Origin: G020348185 sp964525045
Lineage (GTDB): Bacteria; Nitrospirota; Nitrospiria; Nitrospirales; UBA8639
NCBI GenBank assembly: GCA_964525045.1
Contig: CAZGFD010000013.1
Coordinates: 1 to 64,000 of the forward strand
Direction: 5' to 3'
Length of the DNA: 64,000 nt
Shown: positions 15,155 through 24,831 of the stretch, in pieces
Layout of the letters: each line of letters begins with the position of its first letter
How positions within the stretch are numbered: the stretch's first letter is position 1
Translations under genes and position numbers: made by a program
The notes under the pieces: generated by a model
What the model was told of the DNA's origin: nothing
Databases searched by the model: none
Seen by the model: only the letters and a program-made list of their open reading frames with translations

Positions 15155-18100
15155 ATGAATCGTGTAATACCGCTTATTTCCCTATCAATTTTTCTGTATT
15201 GTCATCTCCCGCTTCCTGGCATCGGGGCCACCACACCCGACAAGGTCACCGTTCATCCGGCTCTTGATTATTTTGCCGCTCCCTCCTCAGATGGAAGATA
15301 TCTGGCCTTTGTATCCGAACGCTCAGGCAACCCCGACATTTGGCTCAAGTCTCTCGCCACCGGAATCATTTCTCTTCCTCGGCAATTGACCACACATCCG
15401 GCGGTCGATCGAGATCCAGCGATCAATTCCAACGGGACTAAACTCCTCTACGTATCCCACAAAACAGATCCCAGGGGTGACGTCTATCTTTTGGATCTCG
15501 TCACAGGCGAAGAAACGCAATTAACCGACTTGCAAAGCGGGGATTCTATCCCTCAATGGGAGTCAGATGGACAATCCATTCTTTATCTTAAAAAAGATCT
15601 CCAGTCCGGGAATCAAAGCGTGATTCGAAGAATGCTGGGCTCTGAGGAAGAGCAAGAGGTGGTGAGAGGCACGACCGCATTTTCCGTGGGTCAACAAGAC
15701 TGGATTGTCTATACCAAGGATGGAACACTTCGGATCGTGAATGCGCGTAACCCCGAAACCGATTCGGCTTTGACCTCTGAGTCCTTTCTGGATTCCTGGC
15801 CGGCGCAAATTCTCGAATCGCCTCCGCCATCCGATTCCACTCACGCATATGCATTTAGCCGCTACGAAGAAGACACCAACCAGGATGGCATCGTAGATCC
15901 CGACGATGAATCCTCCATCTGGTTCACGCGCTGGGACATTGATTCCCTTCAAACCGTTGCCCTATTCCAACTAACCCCATCGGAGCATTTCCACGTCTAT
16001 CCGGCATCCGCTGGTGAGTATGTCTATTTTTCTGATCTTAAAAAGGGTGACATTTACCGGATCAATTTGAAAGATTTCTTCCAAGACTATACATCCTTTG
16101 AGACGGCCCGGGAGTTGGGAGTTCTGTATCTGGATAGCGGACAGCGAAATCGAGCCCTCCTCGTTTCAACAAATATCTCCAACAATTTGGCGCCACAGCT
16201 TTCATTCACCGAACGGGCGGAATTTGACCTTTCCTATGCCGAGAATTTGATGGAAGCCGGAAAATATTCCATGGCTCAAGTGGTCTTGTCCCCCTATAGA
16301 GAGACTAATGGAGAGATTGGAGCCCTCGCGCGCATTCAGGCCATTGTGTTGGACATTCACCAGCAAGCACCGAAGGTTGGTTTTGCTGAATTAACGCAAC
16401 TCGTCAAGAACGGGACGGCAAAAATCATGGCCATTGGAGAAGAACATCGAGATAATGAGGTCGTGTATGGACAGGCCCTTATTGACTCGGGTCGCATGTA
16501 TTTGTTGATTGGAGATTCCCTGTCCGCGTTGGACTACCTCGTTCAGGTGGACCAGCTGGAGAATAAAGAAGTTCGGGCCAAGGCCCTTTTCACCAGAGGC
16601 ACGGTCTATCGGACGATTGGGGATGAAACCAGCCTCCTTCAAGTTTTCATTGATGTGATTCGGATTTTTGGAGAAAATAGCTCCTGGGGAAGACGGGCCG
16701 TGACCCAGGCGATCGCCGTCTCCGAGACCGGGGATGATGTCCATCAAAAAGTTGCTTCCCTTCAGGAACTCATCAATCAACAATCCGACCTTCCTTTCCT
16801 GGTCGCCTCAAGCCGCCTGCGAATTGCCAATTTGTATGATGAGAGCGGAGAAGAATTAAAAGCTATTCAAGCCCTGGATCGTATTCTTGCGGAACCGCCC
16901 CCCTTTCCTCATCTTGTCGAGCAAAGCTACCGTCGAAAAGCCGAGATCCTTGCAGCTACCGAACATTATCAAGAAGCCGCCGAAACCTATGCCGCTCTCA
17001 TAACGTTGACTGGTGAAGATGAGGCCGCGCTGGCTCAAACCCAACGTCTGGTTGTCTTGCAACTTGTACGAAAAGCCGTGAAGGATCGGTCAATAGGAGA
17101 AGTTCGCATCGCGGCCAAGGCCTTTAAACAAATCATTGACGAACACCCCGAATCGGTCGAAGCCCATCGGGGATATATTGAAACCAAAGTGATGCTCAAG
17201 GAACTGCCAGAGGTTCAAGAACACTACCGTCAATTGGTGAAAAATCACCCGGAGAATTCGGTTTTTCTTTATGGGAAAGGCCTTGCGCTCTCCTATTCAG
17301 AACCCCCGGACTTTCCCGCCGTGATCGAACTGATGGAACAGGCCATTCAGCAGGATCCAGGAGTTTCCTATTTTCATCAGACCCTTGGGTGGGCCTATGA
17401 ACAAGAGGAACGTATCCATGGCAAAAAAGGGTTTCTTGAGAAAGCAGAAGGTGAATACCGCATCGCCCTGGAATTGAATGACGAGTTTCAATTTCCGAAG
17501 GTCGAGTCCAACCTTTTGCTTAATTTGGGTAATATTTATATGGCCCTCCATAATTTCCAGGAAGCCTACCGTCATTATCAACAACGAGATGCCCGTTTTG
17601 CCCCCGCCGGTGACACCGTCACGGAATTGTTGTATCGAAAAAATTATGGAGAAGCATGTTTTAAAGCCGGGAGAAGTGAAGAATCTCTCACTCAATACCG
17701 AATTGCATTGAAACATGTTCCCTCCGACCAAAAGGCCCTTCAAGCCGAGCTCTTGGAACGGATCGGGTTGTCACAACAGGATCTGGGGCGACATTCAGAA
17801 GCCGTCGAATCCTTTTCCCAAGCCATGGAAATCAATTCTGAATTGGGAAATCAAAAAAATATGGCTCTTCTTCAGCGAAATATTGGTGTCAATCTTTACA
17901 ATTTGAGCATTTCAAAGGATGATGGAGAGCGGGAAGCATTAAAAAAGGCCCTGAAAAGTTACTTTGCCAGCCTGGAGAACATGAAACAATTTGGCGTGAA
18001 GGAAAAGAAAAAAGGGACCGGGCTGTTCAACCTGGATATTGCATTGGAGGGAGGAGGCTCACAGGCTGCAACCGGCTTCGATCGTGAGGGTGAAGAGAAA

Positions 18101-21100
18101 CTCATGTTCAGCTATATCGCCGGCACCTATGAAAAATTGTCTGAACCAAAACCTGCACGGGACTATTACCTCAAAAAATTAGATCTCATTTCAGGCAGCC
18201 CCTCTCCTGGAGCCGACGTCGCCAAATTGACCGAAAGAGCCATTGTCCTCAATCGGATTGGAAAACTCTCCTACGAACTGGGCTTGCGTGATGAGGCCCT
18301 TGACTATATGCGTCAATCATTACGTTACACCCGGACGCTGGATCTGAAATATGGAATTGGAGTGAACCTGTATAATCTATCCCGTCTGATTGCGGAAAAA
18401 ATCCTTGCCAACGAGGCCATCGATTGGCCCATTGTTGACCTACTGGTTACCGTATTGGACGAACAGGTCAACTCCGGCCAAGCTGATTCGCAAACCTTCT
18501 TTGCCCTGACCAACACCGCTTTTATTCTGGCGAATCTTCCCAATGCCACCTTGTCTGTTCCTCAGTCTCCTGACGACACAGTCCAACATTCGATTGCCTT
18601 GTACCGTTATCAAACCCATGCATGGTCCTATTACACAAAAGCCGAGGAGCTCCTGCAAAGAGATCAGGTTTTCAGCAACGGCCGAATGACGCCGACCCTG
18701 GTAGCTCTCAAGCTTAACTTGCTGGAACTGGCACACGGAGCCGGCAATCAGGATGCCACCAAAAGGCTTCAAGAGGATCTACTCGGACTCGTTCAAGATC
18801 AGACCTCTCCAAACGGCTGGCTCTGGTATCTGTCCCAAGCGGAAAAGGCCGTGGACCCCGTAAAACAAAAAGAATTCTTGCTTAAAGCCTTTGACACCCT
18901 TATGGCCCTACCGGCTCAGGTACAGATCCAAGGTTTCTCTCAGACCGAATCTACAATTGACAGACTCTCAAATCTCTACGTGGACCTCCTTGTCCAGGAG
19001 GGCCTGCCTGAACAAGCCTTTGCGGTTAGTGAACAGTTGAAGATGCGGAAGGTGACGGCGGTTCTTTATGAAGCCTTGGGAGAAGATTTTTTTCTGAGAG
19101 GACTTGGTGATTATGAAGGGGAATTAGGAGGACTATTTGAAGATATTCGGGCGAATTTAGCTGACGGCAATCGGGCAGCATTAGATGAACTCTCACTCCA
19201 GTTGGAAGAGATTCTGTATGGCCTCTATGAAGAATATCCGTGGGCCGCCTCTTCCTTCTGGCACTACGCTCCAAATGCTGATGTCTTATCTCCCGTCATC
19301 AATTCGGAAAACCCTTATCTAAAAGTCATCACGGGCGGAAATGGCTATCATGCATTTATTCATGACGGCCAAACCATCTATTATGGCAAGCCCGAATGGA
19401 AAAACGGCAAGCTAGAATTGCCGGAGACGTTCACCCAGCTTCTCGACAACAGCGCCTCATTGTACCTTTCTCTTCCCCAAGACTTACCCTGGAGCCTAGA
19501 GGCCCTTCCCCTGGCCGGACAATCTGTGACCCAGGTGACGACCTTTTATGATTTCGTTAATGGATACCATCTCCGGAATCTTTTTTACGCCAATGTCGCA
19601 ACCACAACGGATTTTGCTCTCCAATCCCATCTGACCGCGGGGGAAATACCTATCTCTCTTTATCGTCTTAATGGTAGTACCGAACATGATCAGGAAATCC
19701 TTCAAGTCGCAAATGTGCTCCTCACATCGGGCAAACCGGATGAATTTGCCTTTGAAGTCAACAAAGAACTGCAAGTCCGTGAATTGCTTCCGGTTAAAGA
19801 TCTCGCCGGAGGCTCCCGTCATACAGCCTTCATTTTCAACCTTCAGGACCTGAGTGGGGGGGAAATCACTCATCTGGTGTGGGGACTGCTGAGAGCAGGA
19901 TTCCCCCATATCATTGTTCATAGAGGAACCAATGACCTGAAAACCATCGAGCAGTTTGTTTCGCTCTATCTGGCCTACCTGGCCGATCTGCCGCCTAATG
20001 AAGCGGTTGCCATGGCATCAGCTGATATCTTCGGAGAGGACGTAACCCGGCAGCACAATCCCATTCTCTATGGCTATGCGGGAATGGACGAGGAGGAAAA
20101 ATACGAGCTCGCCTCTTCCATCTATTCAGAGGAACTGGATCAGGCCGTCGCCTTGTACAAAGAGCAGAGGTACCAAGAAGCCCTGCACCGAATGGAAAAT
20201 GCGCTGTCGGTGATTAGTTATGCCGACAAAACTGGGGATTTCGGGGAGCTAACCAAACTGACGGTCGATGCCTCCTTTAGGATTGGCGATTATCAAAAGG
20301 CCGTTTTTCATCAGGAAAAGCTCTTGAATTCTCTTGGTGAGGACGTCGCGGTGGGGGAAAAATCAGAAACGCTCTATCGCCTGGGAATCCTGTACTCCCG
20401 GCTCGAACAATTCGATACCGCCATTCAACATCTTGAAAGGGCGATTGCCTTATGGTCTGAGGCCGAAGAACTCGACCGACTGGCAGAAGGCATTGCCACC
20501 CTGGGTGTCGTTCGGGAAAACATGGGCGCCTACTCGGATGCCTTGGCCGATTTCTCACGCTCCTTTGAGCTCTATCAAGAAATCGGAGAGATCGGAGATG
20601 TGGCAACCCAATACCGTCGAATCGGAAGAATTTATTACCTTCGCCTCAACCGGTATGAAAAGGCTCGAGAAAAATTATTAGCAGCGCTGGATTCTTATCG
20701 CGAATTGGAGGATCGATACGGTGAGGCTGAAACCTTGTATGAAATCGGACTCACTTACGAAAAAATGGGTCTGTTTGATGAAGCGGATCAATACTATGAA
20801 AAAGGGAAACTCATTGCGGCGGAATTACAAAATCCCTTCCTGATGGCTTCCGGCGACCTGTATCTCGCCAACACCGCCTGGTTTAGGGGGAATTATCAAA
20901 AAGCCTTTGAAAATTTGACCCGGGCCGACAAGTTGGCCGAAGACTCCCAAGATACGCAACTCTCCATAATGGTGAAAAATACTCGAGGGTTGATCTATTG
21001 GACATTGAACGACACCGATAAGGGTCTCGTTTATTTAAAACAGGCCGTCTCCCTTGCGGAAACTGCCGATATCAAAACGGAGCTGGCTTCATCTCTGAAT

Positions 21101-22939
21101 AATCTGGGGCTGATTTATCGTCAACGGGGGGACTTTGTAACGTCTCTGGAATACTTTGAAAAGGCCAAGGCCATTGACGTCGAACTCAACAGCCGGTGGG
21201 GTTTGGGATATGACTACAGAAATATTGGCATGTCGCTTTTAAAGTTGGACAGATTGCCCGAAGCGGAAGCAAATTTCGTAAAGGCTGAGCAAACCAGCGC
21301 AGAAATTAAAAATGCGATCAATTGGGTCAAGGCCCTCCTAGAGCTGGGCAACGTGAATCGCGACCTCCAAAAATCCGAAAAGGCTCTGGATTATTATCAA
21401 CGGGCCTATGACCTTTCCAAGCGATATGGCATCAAAGAAGTGGAATGGCGGGCAGCCTTGGGCCAGGCCACCCTTTTACGAAACAAAGGGAATCGGGAGG
21501 TCGCGTTGACCTGGTATGCCAAAGGTGTCGAGGTTGTCGAAGGGATGCGGGCCACCTTAAAAATTGATGAATTGCGAAATAGTTTTCAAGAGAACAAACT
21601 TGATCTGTATCGAGACATCATCAGCCTCCTCATCGACATGGACCGGAAAGAAGAAGCGTTCAATTATTTAGAACGGTCCAGATCCCGCAGTTTCATTGAT
21701 TTGCTGGGCAATCAACGACTCACACTCAATAATCAGTCGGATCAGGAGGCCTTGAACAAGATAGGCCGGTTATCGTTGGAAGTCGAAGCCCTCAAAGCCG
21801 AGATTGGTTCGTATGAAGACCCTCCCCAAGCATTGATTGAGCAACATGAAGAAGTCAAAGCCAAGCAAGTCGAGGCGCTCATCGAATTGAAACTACAGAA
21901 TCCGGGACTCAGCACCTTTGTGACTGTCGATCCCCTGAAACAGGGTGACATCGAGGCGATGCTTGAACCAAAGGTCGGGTTATTGTCATATATGCTGGCA
22001 GAAGACAAGGTGTATATCTGGTTGCTTAAAAATCAAGGAACCACCTTTTATGAAATTGCCGCCACCGAAGAAGACATCCTACAAACCGTGACCCAATATC
22101 GAAATTCGGTTCAGCATCTTGAACCCGTTGATGATGAATTGAAAAAACTGTATGGCCTTCTGATCAAACCGGTTGAAAAAGATCTGGTGGGGTTGGACTA
22201 TCTCGGCATTATTCCGGACGGCCCGCTTCACTTCCTCTCCTTTTCCGCCCTCCAGGATGAGAAGGGGTATTTAGTGGAACAATATCCTCTGTTCTACACG
22301 CCCTCGGGCTCTGTATTGAAATTTACTTTTGCCAAACGGAAAAAGGAAAAGGTCACCAAGGTCCTTGCGGTCGGGAATCCTGATCTGGGCAATTATAACT
22401 ACGATCTTCCTCTCGCCGAGTTAGAAGCCAAAAGCATTCGCTGGAATTACCCCAACATGGAAATTCTCACGAGAGAAAAGGCAACGAAAGAGTGGTTTGT
22501 AAAGAACCTTTCTAATTATGGTATCATTCATCTGGCTTCCCATGGTGAGTTTGATGAGTTAAATCCCCTCTTATCATCACTCTGGTTGGCCTCAGAAAAT
22601 CCCAATAACCGGCGCCTGACCGTCAAAGAAATATTCGGACTGGAAATTAATGCCGATCTGGTGACCCTCAGTGCCTGCCAAACAGGATTAGGGCAACTTA
22701 AGGCCGGAGAACTGATCGGGCTCAACCGGGCATTTATCTATGCCGGCACTCACGCGCTTGTTTCGGCCCTCTGGAGAGTGGATGACCTCTCAACCTCAGT
22801 ACTCATGAAGCATTTTTATCGGAGTTATGTTACGTTGGATAAAGCGAAAAGCTTAAGACAGGCCCAGCTCATTGTAAAAAGAGAATTTCCCCATCCTTCC
22901 TATTGGGCCGGTTTTAGTTTAATTGGGGATTATGAATAA
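15155..22939 (+). CDS. Giant exported protein: TolB-like propeller, TPRs, degenerate CHAT, TPRs, active CHAT protease
   Basis: A 2594-residue protein. Order: signal peptide (residues 1-25, ending GIGA); TolB/PD40 propeller strands at about 40-330 (SSDGRYLAFVSERSGNPDIW and similar); a long TPR-type helical array at about 350-1290; a CHAT-like domain at about 1340-1640 without the catalytic pair; a second TPR array at about 1650-2180; and a C-terminal CHAT (caspase-like) domain at about 2240-2594. The last has HLASHGEF with H2463 and SACQTGLG with C2508, followed by the typical ALVSALWRVDD and YWAGFSLIGD. CHAT proteases are clostripain/caspase relatives cleaving after defined residues in partner proteins. 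Being exported is unusual for CHAT proteases of known function, which act in the cytosol. It lies 41 bases after the DUF1318 gene. Substrate unknown. Confidence 0.85.
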   Translation: MNRVIPLISLSIFLYCHLPLPGIGATTPDKVTVHPALDYFAAPSSDGRYLAFVSERSGNPDIWLKSLATGIISLPRQLTTHPAVDRDPAINSNGTKLLYVSHKTDPRGDVYLLDLVTGEETQLTDLQSGDSIPQWESDGQSILYLKKDLQSGNQSVIRRMLGSEEEQEVVRGTTAFSVGQQDWIVYTKDGTLRIVNARNPETDSALTSESFLDSWPAQILESPPPSDSTHAYAFSRYEEDTNQDGIVDPDDESSIWFTRWDIDSLQTVALFQLTPSEHFHVYPASAGEYVYFSDLKKGDIYRINLKDFFQDYTSFETARELGVLYLDSGQRNRALLVSTNISNNLAPQLSFTERAEFDLSYAENLMEAGKYSMAQVVLSPYRETNGEIGALARIQAIVLDIHQQAPKVGFAELTQLVKNGTAKIMAIGEEHRDNEVVYGQALIDSGRMYLLIGDSLSALDYLVQVDQLENKEVRAKALFTRGTVYRTIGDETSLLQVFIDVIRIFGENSSWGRRAVTQAIAVSETGDDVHQKVASLQELINQQSDLPFLVASSRLRIANLYDESGEELKAIQALDRILAEPPPFPHLVEQSYRRKAEILAATEHYQEAAETYAALITLTGEDEAALAQTQRLVVLQLVRKAVKDRSIGEVRIAAKAFKQIIDEHPESVEAHRGYIETKVMLKELPEVQEHYRQLVKNHPENSVFLYGKGLALSYSEPPDFPAVIELMEQAIQQDPGVSYFHQTLGWAYEQEERIHGKKGFLEKAEGEYRIALELNDEFQFPKVESNLLLNLGNIYMALHNFQEAYRHYQQRDARFAPAGDTVTELLYRKNYGEACFKAGRSEESLTQYRIALKHVPSDQKALQAELLERIGLSQQDLGRHSEAVESFSQAMEINSELGNQKNMALLQRNIGVNLYNLSISKDDGEREALKKALKSYFASLENMKQFGVKEKKKGTGLFNLDIALEGGGSQAATGFDREGEEKLMFSYIAGTYEKLSEPKPARDYYLKKLDLISGSPSPGADVAKLTERAIVLNRIGKLSYELGLRDEALDYMRQSLRYTRTLDLKYGIGVNLYNLSRLIAEKILANEAIDWPIVDLLVTVLDEQVNSGQADSQTFFALTNTAFILANLPNATLSVPQSPDDTVQHSIALYRYQTHAWSYYTKAEELLQRDQVFSNGRMTPTLVALKLNLLELAHGAGNQDATKRLQEDLLGLVQDQTSPNGWLWYLSQAEKAVDPVKQKEFLLKAFDTLMALPAQVQIQGFSQTESTIDRLSNLYVDLLVQEGLPEQAFAVSEQLKMRKVTAVLYEALGEDFFLRGLGDYEGELGGLFEDIRANLADGNRAALDELSLQLEEILYGLYEEYPWAASSFWHYAPNADVLSPVINSENPYLKVITGGNGYHAFIHDGQTIYYGKPEWKNGKLELPETFTQLLDNSASLYLSLPQDLPWSLEALPLAGQSVTQVTTFYDFVNGYHLRNLFYANVATTTDFALQSHLTAGEIPISLYRLNGSTEHDQEILQVANVLLTSGKPDEFAFEVNKELQVRELLPVKDLAGGSRHTAFIFNLQDLSGGEITHLVWGLLRAGFPHIIVHRGTNDLKTIEQFVSLYLAYLADLPPNEAVAMASADIFGEDVTRQHNPILYGYAGMDEEEKYELASSIYSEELDQAVALYKEQRYQEALHRMENALSVISYADKTGDFGELTKLTVDASFRIGDYQKAVFHQEKLLNSLGEDVAVGEKSETLYRLGILYSRLEQFDTAIQHLERAIALWSEAEELDRLAEGIATLGVVRENMGAYSDALADFSRSFELYQEIGEIGDVATQYRRIGRIYYLRLNRYEKAREKLLAALDSYRELEDRYGEAETLYEIGLTYEKMGLFDEADQYYEKGKLIAAELQNPFLMASGDLYLANTAWFRGNYQKAFENLTRADKLAEDSQDTQLSIMVKNTRGLIYWTLNDTDKGLVYLKQAVSLAETADIKTELASSLNNLGLIYRQRGDFVTSLEYFEKAKAIDVELNSRWGLGYDYRNIGMSLLKLDRLPEAEANFVKAEQTSAEIKNAINWVKALLELGNVNRDLQKSEKALDYYQRAYDLSKRYGIKEVEWRAALGQATLLRNKGNREVALTWYAKGVEVVEGMRATLKIDELRNSFQENKLDLYRDIISLLIDMDRKEEAFNYLERSRSRSFIDLLGNQRLTLNNQSDQEALNKIGRLSLEVEALKAEIGSYEDPPQALIEQHEEVKAKQVEALIELKLQNPGLSTFVTVDPLKQGDIEAMLEPKVGLLSYMLAEDKVYIWLLKNQGTTFYEIAATEEDILQTVTQYRNSVQHLEPVDDELKKLYGLLIKPVEKDLVGLDYLGIIPDGPLHFLSFSALQDEKGYLVEQYPLFYTPSGSVLKFTFAKRKKEKVTKVLAVGNPDLGNYNYDLPLAELEAKSIRWNYPNMEILTREKATKEWFVKNLSNYGIIHLASHGEFDELNPLLSSLWLASENPNNRRLTVKEIFGLEINADLVTLSACQTGLGQLKAGELIGLNRAFIYAGTHALVSALWRVDDLSTSVLMKHFYRSYVTLDKAKSLRQAQLIVKREFPHPSYWAGFSLIGDYE

Positions 22940-22944
22940 GATAG

Positions 22945-22975
22945 AGTTTCAAGTTACAAGTTTCAGGTTTCAAGT
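22945..22975. repeat. GTTTCAGG-type heptad repeat, copy 2
   Basis: Units GTTTCAAGTTACAAGTTTCAG and so on directly after the CHAT gene, followed at about 22989 by ACTTTGGACTTC, a tail also present after the 30.24-kb array. Confidence 0.7.
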
Positions 22976-23019
22976 CAGAAACACAAAAACTTTGGACTTC
23001 ATTGTGTGAGGGACGTATC

Positions 23020-23532
23020 GTGAAAAAATTTAGAATCTTGATGATTGCGGCGTTGCTTTTTGGGTTTTCTGCGGGGAATGTTTTTGCTGAAACCATGTGG
23101 GCAAAGAAGGACCGTGTGAAGGTGACAGCCGAAAAGTCACCCACCTCAGAAGTGGTCGCCACCCTAAGGGTCGGAGATCCGGTGGAAGTCGTCCAGAAAA
23201 GTGGCCGGCAATATAAGGTTAAATTAAGGAGTGGAAAATCAGGATGGGTATTCAAATTTAAATTGGCAGACGAACAGCCAGAAAAGACGACAGGAGGAAG
23301 CGGCCTTTCCGGATTGGCGGGAGACAACACCGTCGTCGCTCAGGAGGCCCGGTCCGGCGGCAGCATCCGCGGGCTCAAAGAGACCTCCGAACAATATGCG
23401 GATAAAAAGAATATTTCCCAAGCTGACAGGCGCTCAGTCGAAAAAATGGAGCAACGGACTGTGACTGATGATGAATTGAATCAATTCAAAAAAGATGGTC
23501 GCATCGGAGAATACGCGGGAGGGGTATCATGA
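23020..23532 (+). CDS. Exported SH3-domain protein
   Basis: A 170-residue periplasmic protein. Signal peptide KKFRILMIAALLFGFSAGNVFA, then one bacterial SH3 domain (about residues 24-85: TMWAKKDRVKVTAEKSP, VVATLRVGDPVEVV, YKVKLRSGKSGWVF), a fold that usually binds cell-wall peptides, and a C-terminal half rich in charged residues without recognisable domain. The start is GTG at 23020, set by the signal peptide and by GAGG eight bases upstream. Its TGA overlaps the ATG of the M48 protease gene, so the two are translated together and probably act together. Confidence 0.82.
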   Translation: MKKFRILMIAALLFGFSAGNVFAETMWAKKDRVKVTAEKSPTSEVVATLRVGDPVEVVQKSGRQYKVKLRSGKSGWVFKFKLADEQPEKTTGGSGLSGLAGDNTVVAQEARSGGSIRGLKETSEQYADKKNISQADRRSVEKMEQRTVTDDELNQFKKDGRIGEYAGGVS

Positions 23533-24497
23533 AAAAATTATTTTCCTTTACAATCGTGGTCCTATTCCTCGGATTGGTGACAAGCCAAGGCTATAGTGGA
23601 TTCTTTGACGATCTCTTTAAGCCACCTCCCAAACAGGAAAAGAAGGATAAACCCAAAGAGACCACTCCAGCCCCTGCCCAAAGTCAGCAGAAGGACCCTG
23701 ACCTCATAGAGGGCCTCGGAGGTATTTTCGGTGCCAAGGAGAAAGATATTGAGTTGTTCAAAAAAGGGGTCGGTGTGGCTCAGGCACTTCAACCAATCGG
23801 AGTAGAGGAGGAAATCGCTCTTGGGCAATCTGTGGCCCTGGAAGCGTTTAGCCGGTTTGGGGGGGAATACCGCAATGAATCATTAACCCGATATGTGAAT
23901 CTTGTGGGGAAAACCGTCGCAGAAGTTTCTGACAGACCCAATCTGAACTATCACTTTGCCATTCTCAACAGTCGCGACCAGAATGCGTTTGCCGCTCCAG
24001 GCGGATACATTTTTGTCACAATCGGTCTACTGAAAACTCTAAAAAACGAAGCCGAACTGGCTGGAGTTCTGGCTCATGAGGTGGCCCACGTGACCCAAAA
24101 ACACATGCTTGACACCATTCAACGAGGCGCGGTCCTGTCCAGCGCGACCGATTTTACTCTCACCGCGATGGAAAAAGATCCCGAAATGTATGCCAACGTG
24201 GTCGACGAGATTACCGATAAGTTATTCACCAAAGGGTTGGACAAGGATCTGGAATACGAAGCCGATGTCTATGGAATCGAGTTTGCCTACCGGGCTGGCT
24301 ATAACCCCAAAGGATTGCGGGACTATCTTAGAAACTTGCAAGCTCAAAAAGGCCATGCCAAATCTGCGTTTTTCACCACTCATCCCCCAACTGGGGAACG
24401 AATAAGCAAGATTGACGTGACGTTACGGGATTATCCAGACGGAGCCACCCTTTCTGTGTTGACCGAACGTTTTCAGAAATATATGCGGTCAAGCTAG
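23529..24497 (+). CDS. Exported M48-family metalloprotease
   Basis: A 322-residue zinc protease. Signal peptide MKKLFSFTIVVLFLGLVTSQG, a proline-rich linker (PPPKQEKK...), then the M48 domain: HEVAH (H183, E184, H187) and the third ligand in LEYEADVYGIEFAYRAGYNP, plus GGYIFVTIGLLKTL typical of the Loiv/BepA-like group. Exported M48 enzymes degrade misassembled outer-membrane or periplasmic proteins. No TPR region is present, unlike BepA. Coupled by a 4-base overlap with the SH3 gene and followed by an intrinsic terminator, so it ends the 10.9-24.5 kb set. Confidence 0.9.
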   Translation: MKKLFSFTIVVLFLGLVTSQGYSGFFDDLFKPPPKQEKKDKPKETTPAPAQSQQKDPDLIEGLGGIFGAKEKDIELFKKGVGVAQALQPIGVEEEIALGQSVALEAFSRFGGEYRNESLTRYVNLVGKTVAEVSDRPNLNYHFAILNSRDQNAFAAPGGYIFVTIGLLKTLKNEAELAGVLAHEVAHVTQKHMLDTIQRGAVLSSATDFTLTAMEKDPEMYANVVDEITDKLFTKGLDKDLEYEADVYGIEFAYRAGYNPKGLRDYLRNLQAQKGHAKSAFFTTHPPTGERISKIDVTLRDYPDGATLSVLTERFQKYMRSS

Positions 24498-24538
24498 TCT
24501 TGACCCTTTTTTCTCCCATTGCCCCATTGTCCGAAAAC

Positions 24539-24576
24539 GAACCCAACACCGCATGACTTAAGGCGGTGCTGGGTTC
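24539..24576. terminator. Intrinsic terminator after the M48 protease gene
   Basis: Arms GAACCCA-CACCGC and GCGGTG-TGGGTTC with an eight-base loop, followed by ATATATTC. Long near-perfect stem between convergent genes; could serve both strands. Confidence 0.75.
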
Positions 24577-24672
24577 ATATATTCTCCCAACCAGCCGTAC
24601 GGCCCTCTCTATTTGGTATTAATCCCCCCCAAATTGTCAGGCTATGTTCCTGTCGAGTATCAAGCCTCTGAG

Positions 24673-24793
24673 AATATCCAATTTCGAATAACCAATAATG
24701 AATGTCCAAGGAAAGGAATTGGATCGGTGGGCATGGCCCACCCCACATTTTCTAACCTTCATGATTCGACATTCCTTGTTCGATATTGAATAT
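24673..24793. repeat. Palindromic dispersed element, copy A
   Basis: Begins AATATCCAATTTCGAA and ends TTCGATATTGAATATT; the ends are imperfect inverted repeats (AATGTC inside left, GACATT inside right) around a central hairpin GGTGGGCATGGCCCACC. Related copies at 39484-39606 and 57450-57597. No open reading frame; looks like a non-autonomous MITE or REP-type element. Confidence 0.75.
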
Positions 24794-24831
24794 TGATTTT
24801 CCATGGACGCCCCGAACTAAAAAGCTTCCGC

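Larger units (their letters stand above)
24498..24831. other. 334-base convergent intergenic region
   Basis: Between the M48 gene and the convergent MscS gene. Contains the terminator at 24539-24576 and the palindromic element at 24673-24793; no gene. Confidence 0.7.

Noticed and set aside
15563..20606. Several antisense reading frames of 100-150 codons inside the CHAT gene
   Set aside because: They are shadows of the long plus-strand gene and carry no ribosome-binding site or recognisable domain.
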